NCBI GenBank assembly: GCA_007692605.1
Contig: REBS01000081.1
Location: 19,849 to 83,848 of the forward strand
DNA length: 64,000 bases
Origin: Gemmatimonadales bacterium
Lineage (GTDB): Bacteria > Gemmatimonadota > Gemmatimonadetes > Longimicrobiales > Gaopeijiaceae
Direction of reading: 5' to 3'
In this document: one piece after another, positions 39,659 through 47,927 of the stretch
Layout: each line of letters begins with the position of its first letter
Numbering within the stretch: position 1 is the stretch's first letter
The notes under the pieces: generated by a model
The model's database searches: none
The model's input: the letters and a program-made list of their open reading frames with translations, nothing else
Told to the model about the DNA's origin: nothing
Made by a program: the position numbers and the translations under genes

Positions 39659-40594
39659 ATGTACCAGTCGATTCTGCTTCCTCTCGATGGCTCGTCCTTC
39701 GCCGAAGAGGCACTCCCGCTGGGAGGTCTTCTGGGGCGGGTGTTCGATGCGGAGCTCCACCTGGTCCATGTGATTCGGCCGATTCCGGAAGTCGACTTTC
39801 AGACCCCGGAAGACGACCTGAACTGGAAGAAGGATCTGCGTGAAGCGGCCTCGAGCGCCCTGGGCGAGCTGTCGGCAACGCTCCGCTCCGAGGGTGTCCG
39901 GGCCCGGGCCGAGGTCCGGGAGGGCCAGGTGGTGGAAACCCTGCTCGAGACGATTCGAGACCGAGGTGCCGACCTGGGCGTCCTGACCTCGCACGGGGCC
40001 GGGGGGTTCCGTCGTTGGTGGCTGGGGAGCGTCGCGGACGCGCTGGTGCGCAAGAGTCACATCCCGATCCTGCTCGTCAGGCCCTGGGACGAGACCGAAG
40101 ACCGACCCGTCGACCAGGGTCCGCGCTTTCGCACGATTCTGGTCCCTCTCGACGGTTCGCCGGCCGCGGAGCTGGCCCTCGACCACGCCCGGGCACTGCA
40201 GCGTGAGCTGGGCGGGCGGCTCGTGCTCGTGCGTGTCGTACCCTCACCTCTCGAGGTGGGAAGCATGTACGGGATTCCTTCCGTCCGTCTCGAAGGCGCC
40301 TCTCACCGGGAGCAGCGGGAGGGCGCGGGGGCCTACCTCGACGAGGTCGTCGAGCGTTGGTCGGAAGGGGAGGAAGGTGACGCCGAGCGACCCGAGCGGC
40401 GGGTGGTCGAAGCGTCGGGGGCGGCGGAGGGCGTGCTCGAGGCCGCCCGCGTGACGGGAGCCGACCTGATCGTGTTGGCATCCCGGGGTCGTGGGGGCTT
40501 CAGCCGTACCTTGCTGGGCAGTGTCGCGGACAAGGTGATCCGGGGCGCGGCACCGCCGGTTCTCGTGGTGCCGCCGGTCGAAGAGGACAGCTGA
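39659..40594 (+). CDS. Tandem universal stress protein (two UspA domains)
   Basis: A 311 aa paralogue of the preceding gene. Domain 1: YQSILLPLDGSSFAEEAL and TSHGAGGFRRWWLGSVADALVRKSHIPILLV. Domain 2: FRTILVPLDGSPAAELAL and ASRGRGGFSRTLLGSVADKVIRGAAPPVLVV. Start taken at ATG 39659 (GGAG 9 bases upstream); the track start at 39518 would add 47 unlike residues. The 241 bases separating it from the first USP gene contain no ORF and may carry its own promoter. Such proteins respond to stress or energy limitation, but targets are unknown. Confidence 0.92.
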   Translation: MYQSILLPLDGSSFAEEALPLGGLLGRVFDAELHLVHVIRPIPEVDFQTPEDDLNWKKDLREAASSALGELSATLRSEGVRARAEVREGQVVETLLETIRDRGADLGVLTSHGAGGFRRWWLGSVADALVRKSHIPILLVRPWDETEDRPVDQGPRFRTILVPLDGSPAAELALDHARALQRELGGRLVLVRVVPSPLEVGSMYGIPSVRLEGASHREQREGAGAYLDEVVERWSEGEEGDAERPERRVVEASGAAEGVLEAARVTGADLIVLASRGRGGFSRTLLGSVADKVIRGAAPPVLVVPPVEEDS

Positions 40595-40655
40595 CGCAAA
40601 CCCACCGCCGGGGGGCTCGCTCCACCGGCCTGTCTGACAGGGGCGACTCGGCGTC

Positions 40656-40680
40656 CGACCCCTTCTACGCGAAGGGGTCG
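40656..40680. terminator. Hairpin spanning the AAA ATPase stop codon
   Basis: CGACCCCTTC and GAAGGGGTCG form a perfect 10 bp stem with loop TACGC. The stem contains the last codons and stop of the ATPase gene, in the convergent junction with the second USP gene. It could stop transcription from both sides. Confidence 0.5.
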
Positions 40681-42122
40681 AACTCCTGGTAGCCCTTCCC
40701 CTTCGGGCTTTCGTGCCGAGCGCGGCCATAGCCCCCGGTATCGGAACGCGAGATGCGCTTCTCGGCCACGAGCGCTTCCAGGACGAGCTCACACGCCGCC
40801 GCTCTGACGCCGTCCACCGCCGACGGACTTGCGAGGCCGGATTCCTCGACGAGATCGAGCAGTCCGGGGACCAGCTCGAAGCCCTTTACACACGCTTCGG
40901 CGCCGGCGTCACCCGAGACCTGCAGGGCACCCCCGTCCTCGAAGTAGGTGACGATCTCGGCGACGGGGCTTCCACCTGCCCGATCCTCGAAGGTCTCGCG
41001 CGCGGCCCGGGCGATCAGTTCGCGTGCGATCGGCTCGGCGCCCTGCAGTTCTCCCTCGTATTCCAGCTCCATCTTCCCCGTGATCATGGGGAGCGAAGCG
41101 TAGATGTCCCCGATCCGCGGCGTCGCCTTCGTCTCGCCAAGTCGGATGGCGCGCCGCTCGGCATTCGAGACGATCCCCTCGAGCAGGGTGATCGGCATCC
41201 GCTGGCTCACGCCCGAGCGTGCGTCGATCCTCTTGTCGCTGCGGGCTGCGAAGGCGATGCGTTCCACGACCTCGGCGACGAAGTCGGGAATCTCGACGGG
41301 CGGCCCGTCGCGTTCCACCCAGGCCTCCTGGCGTGTGATCGAGATGCCGGTGTCGATCCGTTGCGGATAATGCGTCCGGATCTCGGCCCCGATGCGATCC
41401 TTCAGGGGGGTGATGATCTTTCCCCGTGCCGTGTAGTCCTCGGGGTTCGCCGTGAACACCATGAAGACGTCGAGGCCGAGCCGAACCGGGAACCCCTTGA
41501 TCTGAACATCTCCCTCCTGAAGGATGTTGAAGAGGCCCACCTGGATCTTCCCGGCCAGATCCGGGAGCTCGTTGATCGCGAAGATTCCCCGGTTGGCTCG
41601 CGGCAGGAGCCCGTAGTGCAGGGTGAGCTCATCGGAAAGAATGTGGCCTCCCCGGGCGGCCTTGATCGGGTCCACATCGCCGATCAGGTCCGCGATCGTG
41701 ACATCGGGTGTCGCCAGCTTCTCGACGTACCGGGCCTCGCTCGGCAGCCAGTGGATCGGCGTGTCGTCGCCGTACTCCTCGACGAGCAAGCGGCCCTCCT
41801 TGGAGATCGGGCGGAGAGGGTCGTCATTCACCTCGCTCCCCGCCAGGACCGGAATCACCGGATCGAGGAGGTCTCGCAGGCCCCGCAGGATCCGGCTCTT
41901 CGCCTGCCCCCGGAGTCCCAGGAGGATGAAGTCCTGGCGGGCCAGTACCGCGTTCACGATCTGGGGGATGACGGACTCGTCGTAGCCCTGGATGCCCGGA
42001 AAGAGCTCCGAGCGGTCGCTCAGCCGGGAGAGAAGGTTGGCGCGCATCTCGTCACGAACGGATCGAGATCTCCACCCCGAGGAACGGAGGGCGCCGAGGG
42101 TATCGGGAAGACTGTCAGTCAT
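40665..42122 (-). CDS. ChlI/MoxR-like AAA+ ATPase
   Basis: A 485 aa AAA+ protein of the magnesium-chelatase ChlI/MoxR type. It has a P-loop FILLGLRGQAKSRILRG (GQAKS in place of GxGKS), Walker B in IFAINELPDL, ILSDELTLHYGLLPRANRGI before it, and sensor VFTANPEDY. The C-terminal lid follows (ARSDKRIDARSGVSQRMPITLLE). These ATPases drive VWA-domain partners, and the VWA gene at 35.9 kb is the likely one. ATG 42122 (MTDSLPDTLG) is chosen; the track ORF to 42692 overlaps the divergent etfQO gene and lacks ATPase features. Confidence 0.9.
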   Translation of the reverse strand: MTDSLPDTLGALRSSGWRSRSVRDEMRANLLSRLSDRSELFPGIQGYDESVIPQIVNAVLARQDFILLGLRGQAKSRILRGLRDLLDPVIPVLAGSEVNDDPLRPISKEGRLLVEEYGDDTPIHWLPSEARYVEKLATPDVTIADLIGDVDPIKAARGGHILSDELTLHYGLLPRANRGIFAINELPDLAGKIQVGLFNILQEGDVQIKGFPVRLGLDVFMVFTANPEDYTARGKIITPLKDRIGAEIRTHYPQRIDTGISITRQEAWVERDGPPVEIPDFVAEVVERIAFAARSDKRIDARSGVSQRMPITLLEGIVSNAERRAIRLGETKATPRIGDIYASLPMITGKMELEYEGELQGAEPIARELIARAARETFEDRAGGSPVAEIVTYFEDGGALQVSGDAGAEACVKGFELVPGLLDLVEESGLASPSAVDGVRAAACELVLEALVAEKRISRSDTGGYGRARHESPKGKGYQEFDPFA

Positions 42123-42363
42123 GGATTTGGACCGGATTTCCGGGATGACGGGAAGGCTGGGATTCGCTAGACTTGGGAGGTCGCCGGGACGGTGAAGGGG
42201 CATGCGCATCTGGTCATTGCCCCCGAACCGCCCCCGGCGCCGGAGTGCGGGGTACCTCCGGAAGCCGTCGGGGTTCCAGATGAGGGACTGCGACGAAGCG
42301 CCTGCGGTTTCGATGAAGACCTCCCCGCTCGATCGAACGCCATTCCCCAAGGAGCAGCCAGGC

Positions 42364-44043
42364 ATGACCGATATCCAGCGCCCGAGTGGTACCATCCGGC
42401 CCATCGAGGAACAGCCGGAGCTTCCCCTCGACCGAGTGATCCTGAGGGAGTCGCCCGATGAAGAAGCCGTTCCCATGGATGTGCTGTTCGTCGGTGGAGG
42501 GCCGGCCGGGTTGGCCGGGGCCATCGAGCTGGCTCGTCTCGTCCGGGCCGACAACGAGGCCGGGGGCGGTCTGGGGGAGATCGAGATCGGGGTCCTCGAG
42601 AAGGCGGCCGAACTCGGGGAGCACAGCCTGTCGGGTGCGGTGATCAACCCGCAGCCCTTCCGGGAGCTCTTTCCGGATCTGCCCGTCGACAAACTCCCCT
42701 TTCGGAGGCCCGTCGAGAAGGAGGCCGTCTACCTGTTGCGCAAGAAGGGGGCGACCCGCCTGCCCACACCTCCGACCATGAAGAACCATGGGAACTGGAT
42801 CGCCTCGCTTTCCGAGGTTGTGCGCTGGATGGGAGAGCAGGCCGAGGAGATGGGGGTCAACGTCTTTCCCGGGTTTCCGGTGGACTCGCTTCTGGTCGAA
42901 GGGGAGAGGGTCACCGGGGTCCGGACGACTCCGGCGGGCCTCGACCGCGACGGCAATCCGGCGGGTGGGCATACTCCGGCCATGGATCTTACCGCGCAGG
43001 TCACGGTGCTCTCCGAAGGGACCCGGGGGCTCCTGACCCAGGGATGGATGAAGTGGCAGGGAGCGACCTCGCAGAACCCACAGATCTACGCGCTCGGCGT
43101 CAAGGAACTCTGGGAGACGAAGCAGCCCCTGGACCGGATCATCCATACGCTCGGATGGCCTCTTCCGGGGAGCGCCTTCGGGGGCTCCTGGATGTACCCG
43201 ATGGAAGAGAACCTCGTGTCGCTGGGTCTCGTCGTGGGGCTCGACTACCCCGACGCGCACCTCGACGTCCACGAGCTCCTGCAGCGGATGAAGCTGCATC
43301 CGCTCTTCCGCGAGATCCTCGCGGGGGGCGAGATGGTGGAGTGGGGAGCCAAGACGATTCCCGAGGGGGGCTATTACGCACTGGCCGATCGACGGCATGG
43401 CGACGGATGCCTGGTCGTCGGGGACTCCGCCGGGTACGTCGATGTCCCCTCGCTCAAGGGGGTGCACTATGCCGCGCAGTCGGGGATCTATGCGGCGCGG
43501 GCCATCTTCGACGCCCTCAAGGCCGGCGACACCTCGGCGGAGCGACTTTCGGCGTACACGCGCATGGTCGACGAGTCGTACATCGTCTCCGACATGAGGA
43601 AGACCCGCAACATGCGGCTCGCCTTCAAGAAGGGCTTTGTGGGTGGCGGAATGCGGGCCGGGCTCATGACGCTCACCGGGGGCCGCTTTCCCGGAAAGAG
43701 AATTCCGTCCGAGGAGGACGCCGAGGAGCCCCGCACTCTCGACGCCATTCCCGAGCCGTTCGTCCCCGATGGGGAATTGACCTTCTCGAAGGTGGACGCG
43801 GTCTTCAAGTCGGGAAACAAGACGCGTGACGACATCCCTTCGCACCTGAAGGTCGGAGAGGACGTGTCGGCCGAAATGGCCGAGTTCCTGAGCAACATGT
43901 GTCCGGCAGCCGTGTATGAGCGCGACGGGGAGAACCTCGTCGTGAACGCGCCGAACTGTGTGGACTGCAAGGCCACCGATGTGGTGGGACCCCGCTGGAC
44001 GCCCCGCGAAGGTGGGAGTGGTCCAGCCTATCGACGAATGTAA
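42364..44043 (+). CDS. Electron transfer flavoprotein-ubiquinone oxidoreductase, atypical Fe-S site
   Basis: A 559 aa monotopic membrane flavoprotein passing electrons from ETF (fatty and amino acid oxidation) to quinone. FAD motif DVLFVGGGPAGLAGAIELARL, then SLSGAVINP, SAFGGSWMYPMEENLVSLG, CLVVGDSAGYVDVPSLKGVHYA. The C-terminal ferredoxin site normally has four Cys (CPA...NCVHCKTC). Here Cys513, Cys532 and Cys535 are present (MCPAAVYE, NCVDCKAT), but the fourth position (538) is Thr. The cluster may be [3Fe-4S], use another ligand, or be lost. Start at ATG 42364 with AGGAGC 8 bases upstream. No ETF subunits are in the window. Confidence 0.93.
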   Translation: MTDIQRPSGTIRPIEEQPELPLDRVILRESPDEEAVPMDVLFVGGGPAGLAGAIELARLVRADNEAGGGLGEIEIGVLEKAAELGEHSLSGAVINPQPFRELFPDLPVDKLPFRRPVEKEAVYLLRKKGATRLPTPPTMKNHGNWIASLSEVVRWMGEQAEEMGVNVFPGFPVDSLLVEGERVTGVRTTPAGLDRDGNPAGGHTPAMDLTAQVTVLSEGTRGLLTQGWMKWQGATSQNPQIYALGVKELWETKQPLDRIIHTLGWPLPGSAFGGSWMYPMEENLVSLGLVVGLDYPDAHLDVHELLQRMKLHPLFREILAGGEMVEWGAKTIPEGGYYALADRRHGDGCLVVGDSAGYVDVPSLKGVHYAAQSGIYAARAIFDALKAGDTSAERLSAYTRMVDESYIVSDMRKTRNMRLAFKKGFVGGGMRAGLMTLTGGRFPGKRIPSEEDAEEPRTLDAIPEPFVPDGELTFSKVDAVFKSGNKTRDDIPSHLKVGEDVSAEMAEFLSNMCPAAVYERDGENLVVNAPNCVDCKATDVVGPRWTPREGGSGPAYRRM

Positions 44044-44058
44044 CCCCGGAGGCGCCTC

Positions 44059-44331
44059 ATGTCCGTTGTGGAACTGCTGATCCTACTTCTCATCGCGGGC
44101 ATCTGTGGGTCGCTGGCCCAGGCGCTCACCGGTTTCAATCGTGGGGGCTGCCTGCTCGCCGTCGCGCTCGGGTTCATCGGTGCGCTGGTGGGCATGTGGA
44201 TTGCACGGGCGCTGGGTTTGCCCGAGCCCTTTGCGATCCAGATCGGCGGGCAGGCATTTCCGATCGTGTGGTCGATCGTGGGGGCTACGGTGGTGACGAT
44301 CGTGGTGGGGCTGCTGACCGGGCGCCGCTGA
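44059..44331 (+). CDS. GlsB/YeaQ/YmgE-family small membrane protein
   Basis: A 90 aa protein with three hydrophobic segments (VELLILLLIAGICGSLAQAL, GCLLAVALGFIGALVGMWIARALG and PIVWSIVGATVVTIVVGLLTGRR), matching the transglycosylase-associated YeaQ/GlsB family linked to stress and envelope. GGAGG is 6 bases before the ATG, and it follows the ETF-QO gene by 15 bases, likely in the same transcript. Confidence 0.88.
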   Translation: MSVVELLILLLIAGICGSLAQALTGFNRGGCLLAVALGFIGALVGMWIARALGLPEPFAIQIGGQAFPIVWSIVGATVVTIVVGLLTGRR

Positions 44332-44398
44332 ATCGGAAGCGGGTGAGTGTCGCCCCGGGAGATCGTAGACCGGCAAGAGGCAGGGCCCCCGGTGACGC

Positions 44399-44427
44399 TT
44401 GTCTCGTCAGATCCCACGGGGTATGAT
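44399..44427 (+). promoter_or_regulatory. Candidate sigma70-type promoter for the macAB-like operon
   Basis: TTGTCT and TATGAT separated by 17 bases, followed by an AT-rich stretch, 175 bases before the adaptor start. This is the best-looking promoter seen by eye in the window. The 5' leader of about 165 bases holds no ORF. Confidence 0.55.
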
Positions 44428-44602
44428 TAGACTCACCATTCCAAAATCTGTGATTTGAAGACGGCGGTCACTCGAATGTCAGTGAGACCCGGCAGAGTCG
44501 GGCGATCTGACCATTGGGAGCGGGACTCCAGTCCCGGTCCGGTCTGCTTCGCGGGCCTCCAGCTCGTGGCGGGTGCCTCGTCCCGGCTGGGTGAATTCCA
44601 TC

Positions 44603-45748
44603 ATGACGATCAAGAAGCTCGCATTCGGTGTGGCTCTGTTCGTAGTCCTCATGGTCCTGTGGGGCACGCAACGCCTGGCCTCGGGTGACCCCGGCCTTCC
44701 CCCCCTGGAGATCACGACGGTGGACCGCGGCGAAGTCTCGCAGCGGATCGTGGCCTACGGATCCCTGCAGCCGGTCGAGCGCGTCGAGGTCGGTAGCCAG
44801 GTGTCCGGCATCGTCGACGAGATCTACGTCGACTTCAACAGCCGGGTACAGCGAGGCGACGTGATCGCCCGCATCGACCCCTCGACCTTCGAGGCCGCGG
44901 TGAGTTCGGCAGAGGCCGAGTTGGAGTCGGCCGAGGCGACGCTCGAGCTGGCCCGACTGCAGTGGCAGCGGGTCCAGGAGCTGCGCGAGGCCCGCATCGT
45001 GCCGCAGTCCGATGTCGACGAAGCCCGGGCGAGCCTGCGCCAGGCGGAATCCTCGGTTCAGGTCCGCCGACACGCACTCGATCGGGCGGTCCGTGAACTG
45101 GAGCGGTGCACGATCCTGGCCCCTGCGGACGGGATCGTGATCTCGCGCTCCGTCGACCCGGGTCAGACGGTGGCCGCCAGTCTGAGCGCACCGGTCCTCT
45201 TCGAGATCGTGGCCGACCTCACGCAGATGCACATTCATGCCAGCGTCTCCGAGGCCGACATCGGAATGGTCAGCGAGGGCCAGGCGGTGCGATTCGTGGT
45301 CGATGCGCACCGGGATCGCGAGCTCGAGGGCGAAGTGGTGCAGGTGCGAAACGCCCCGATCATGGAAGACAACGTGGTCCACTACGAGACGATCATCGCG
45401 GTGAATAACGATGAGGGGTTCCTGAAGCCCGGAATGACCGCCGAGGTTTCGATCATCGCTGAGGAGCGGGCCGACGTGGTTCGGGTCCGCAATACCGCTC
45501 TTCGCGCGCGCATTCCCGATGATATTCGTCCTGCGGATCCCGAAGAAACCGGCGATGCGCTGGTCTACCGTATCGTCGACCGAGAGCTCGTGGCGACGGC
45601 GGTCTGGACGGGTCTGAACGACGGGATTCATACCGAGATCGTCGAAGGTCTCGATGCGGGGGACCAGCTCGCGATCGGCCTCTCGCTCATACCCGAGGGC
45701 CAGAGGAACCGTCGCAGTCTGTTCAGCGGGGACCAGGCGCAGTACTGA
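44603..45748 (+). CDS. MacA-like periplasmic adaptor (HlyD/RND family)
   Basis: A 381 aa membrane-fusion protein: N-terminal helix LAFGVALFVVLMVLWGTQRL, then the lipoyl half GEVSQRIVAYGSLQPVERVEV and SGIVDEIYVDFNSRVQRGDVIARID. A long alpha-hairpin (SSAEAELESAEATLELARLQ onward) follows, then CTILAPADGIVISRSVDPGQTV, and a beta-barrel (EGQAVRFVVDAHRDRELEG). It bridges the ABC transporter made by the next two genes to an outer-membrane channel; no TolC gene is in the window. ATG 44603 is used because the membrane helix follows at once. Confidence 0.9.
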   Translation: MTIKKLAFGVALFVVLMVLWGTQRLASGDPGLPPLEITTVDRGEVSQRIVAYGSLQPVERVEVGSQVSGIVDEIYVDFNSRVQRGDVIARIDPSTFEAAVSSAEAELESAEATLELARLQWQRVQELREARIVPQSDVDEARASLRQAESSVQVRRHALDRAVRELERCTILAPADGIVISRSVDPGQTVAASLSAPVLFEIVADLTQMHIHASVSEADIGMVSEGQAVRFVVDAHRDRELEGEVVQVRNAPIMEDNVVHYETIIAVNNDEGFLKPGMTAEVSIIAEERADVVRVRNTALRARIPDDIRPADPEETGDALVYRIVDRELVATAVWTGLNDGIHTEIVEGLDAGDQLAIGLSLIPEGQRNRRSLFSGDQAQY

Positions 45749-45841
45749 CCCGTGATTCGCCGGATGCGTCGTTCGCACGACGCACCCGACCCGCTCACCC
45801 CCTGACCGCCTGACACGCTCACTTCATCGCCCCCGGAGTCC

Positions 45842-46648
45842 ATGGACGTACTCGAACTGAAAGGGATCGAGCGCACCTACCGTACCGGCACGGTCGAGGT
45901 GAAGGCACTCCGGGGTGTCGATCTGACCGTTGCCGAGGCTGAATTCCTGGCGATCATGGGGCCGAGTGGCTCCGGCAAATCGACGCTCATGAACATCCTG
46001 GGGTGTCTCGACAGCCCGACCGCGGGGCAGTACCTGCTGAATGGGCGCGACGTCGCCACTCTGAAGCGGGGTCAGCTGGCGCAGATTCGAAACGAGACCC
46101 TCGGCTTCGTGTTCCAGGCCTTCCACCTCCTGCCCCGGACCACGGCGAGCGAGAATGTGGAGCTCCCCCTTCTCTACCGCGATGAGCGGTTGAGCTGGAA
46201 ACAGATTCGTGACCGAGCCCGCGAGGCGCTCGAGGTCGTGGGGCTCGGAGACCGGCTCCACCACACTCCCACGGAGCTCTCCGGGGGCCAGAAGCAGCGG
46301 GTCGCGATCGCGCGGGCCCTCGTTACCAAGCCCAGGGTGCTCCTCGCCGACGAGCCCACCGGAAACCTGGACACCCGGACGAGTCTCGAGATCATCGAGC
46401 TGATTCAACGGCTGAACGACGAAGGGCTCACGATCCTGATGGTCACCCACGAACCCGAGATCGCCCGGTTCGCCGAGCGGGTGGTGATCCTGCGCGACGG
46501 CCTTCTCCGAAGTGACCGTCGCCGAACCCCCCTGCGGGCCGCCGACCACCTCGCCGACTGGAGTGAGGAGTCCGAAGACGCCATGGACGAGGCGCTCGGC
46601 GACCGGATGAATACCGAGATCACGCCCCCGGTGGAGGTCGGCCCATGA
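45842..46648 (+). CDS. MacB/LolD-type ABC transporter ATP-binding protein
   Basis: A 268 aa ATPase with Walker [17 protein letters not shown]-loop [19 protein letters not shown], signature [15 protein letters not shown], Walker [13 protein letters not shown] and switch His MVTHEPEIA. The C-terminal 40 residues are acidic and extra to the usual 225-230 aa. It overlaps the permease start by ATGA. With the adaptor and permease it forms a three-gene tripartite efflux or lipoprotein-release-type transporter; the substrate is not indicated. Confidence 0.94.
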   Translation: MDVLELKGIERTYRTGTVEVKALRGVDLTVAEAEFLAIMGPSGSGKSTLMNILGCLDSPTAGQYLLNGRDVATLKRGQLAQIRNETLGFVFQAFHLLPRTTASENVELPLLYRDERLSWKQIRDRAREALEVVGLGDRLHHTPTELSGGQKQRVAIARALVTKPRVLLADEPTGNLDTRTSLEIIELIQRLNDEGLTILMVTHEPEIARFAERVVILRDGLLRSDRRRTPLRAADHLADWSEESEDAMDEALGDRMNTEITPPVEVGP

Positions 46649-47862
46649 AGATCAGTGCGGTACCCTATGTGGCGCTCAAGGCCCTGCGCCGCAATACGAT
46701 GCGGACTCTGCTCACGGCGCTCGGGATCATCATCGGAGTCGGGGCGGTCATCACGATGGTGGGGCTGGGACAGGGCGCCGGCGCCGAGGTCGAGGAGCAG
46801 GTCAACCGCCTCGGCCAGAACGTGATCCTGGTCTTTCCCGGTGAGCGGCAGCTGGGGGGGGTGAGTATCGGGGGTGGGAGTGCGAACACGCTCACGGTGG
46901 GGGATGCGATTGCCCTTCGTGAAGAGATTCCCGAGGTTGTCGCCGCGAGTCCCGAGGTCCGGTCGCAGCGCGTGCTCGTCTACGGCAACCGGAACTGGGC
47001 GACCCCGGTATACGGACAGTCGCACGACTACCTGCAGATCCGGGACTGGCCGATCGAAGACGGCCGCATGTTCACCGAAGAGGAGGTGGGAAGGGCGGCG
47101 CTCGTGACCGTGATCGGCCAGACCGTGGTGCAGGAGCTGTTCGAGGGCTCGGACCCGATCGGCGAGACCGTCCGGGTGAGGGGGCTGCCACTGGAGGTCA
47201 TCGGGGTGCTCGCGCCGAAGGGCATGTCGCTCATGGGGTCGGTGCAGGATGATCTGGCGATCGTCCCGTACACCACCGGCTTCCAGCGGATCTCCGGGCG
47301 GAGCCACGCCATGGTGATCAACGTGCAGGTCTACAACGAAGAGTCGATGGACATCGCCCGGGCGAAGATCACCGACCTGCTGAGGGAGCGGCATAGGCTG
47401 GCACCCAACCAGGACAATGATTTCACGATCCAGACCCAGGAGGAGGTGGCACAGGTCGCGACCGAGACCTCCCGGGTCATGACCTGGCTGCTCGCGTCGA
47501 TCGCGTCGATCGCCCTCTTCGTGGGCGGAATCGGGATCATGAACGTGATGCTCGTGAGTGTCACCGAGCGGACCCGGGAGGTCGGGCTCCGACTCGCCGT
47601 GGGCGCGAAGGGCCCCGACGTGCTCCTGCAGTTCCTGATCGAGGCCGTCATTCTCTGTCTTCTGGGCGGACTCGGCGGCATCCTGGTCGGGGTGGTCGCC
47701 ACCGAGGTGATTGCCAGCTACGCCGGCTGGCCCGCGCTCTTCTCGATCGAGGCGATGGTGGTGGCGGTGGGGGTATCGGCCGCTGTCGGCGTGTTCTTCG
47801 GATTCTATCCCGCCTGGAAGGCCTCGCGACTCGACCCGATCATCGCACTCCGGCGGGAATAG
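46645..47862 (+). CDS. MacB/FtsX-like ABC transporter permease
   Basis: A 405 aa permease with one N-terminal helix (NTMRTLLTALGIIIGVGAVITMVG), a large periplasmic MacB_PCD domain (about 45-270) with EQVNRLGQNVILVFPGERQ and GVLAPKGMSLMGSVQDDLAIV, and three C-terminal helices: WLLASIASIALFVGGIGIMNVML, FLIEAVILCLLGGLGGILVG and VAVGVSAAVGVFFGFYPAWKASRLDP. The latter is the FtsX-superfamily signature. Translationally coupled to the ATPase. Ends 7 bases before a strong hairpin. Confidence 0.94.
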   Translation: MKISAVPYVALKALRRNTMRTLLTALGIIIGVGAVITMVGLGQGAGAEVEEQVNRLGQNVILVFPGERQLGGVSIGGGSANTLTVGDAIALREEIPEVVAASPEVRSQRVLVYGNRNWATPVYGQSHDYLQIRDWPIEDGRMFTEEEVGRAALVTVIGQTVVQELFEGSDPIGETVRVRGLPLEVIGVLAPKGMSLMGSVQDDLAIVPYTTGFQRISGRSHAMVINVQVYNEESMDIARAKITDLLRERHRLAPNQDNDFTIQTQEEVAQVATETSRVMTWLLASIASIALFVGGIGIMNVMLVSVTERTREVGLRLAVGAKGPDVLLQFLIEAVILCLLGGLGGILVGVVATEVIASYAGWPALFSIEAMVVAVGVSAAVGVFFGFYPAWKASRLDPIIALRRE

Positions 47863-47869
47863 CCGACTG

Positions 47870-47895
47870 GCCCCGGGGGAAGGCCCCCCCGGGGC
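47870..47895. terminator. Strong bidirectional terminator-like hairpin
   Basis: GCCCCGGGGG pairs perfectly with CCCCCGGGGC (10 bp, 6-base loop). It lies in the 65-base gap between the convergent permease and the His-rich barrel gene. No T-run follows. Confidence 0.6.
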
Positions 47896-47927
47896 GCGAG
47901 CCGTTCATCGATCCGGCGACTTCGTCT

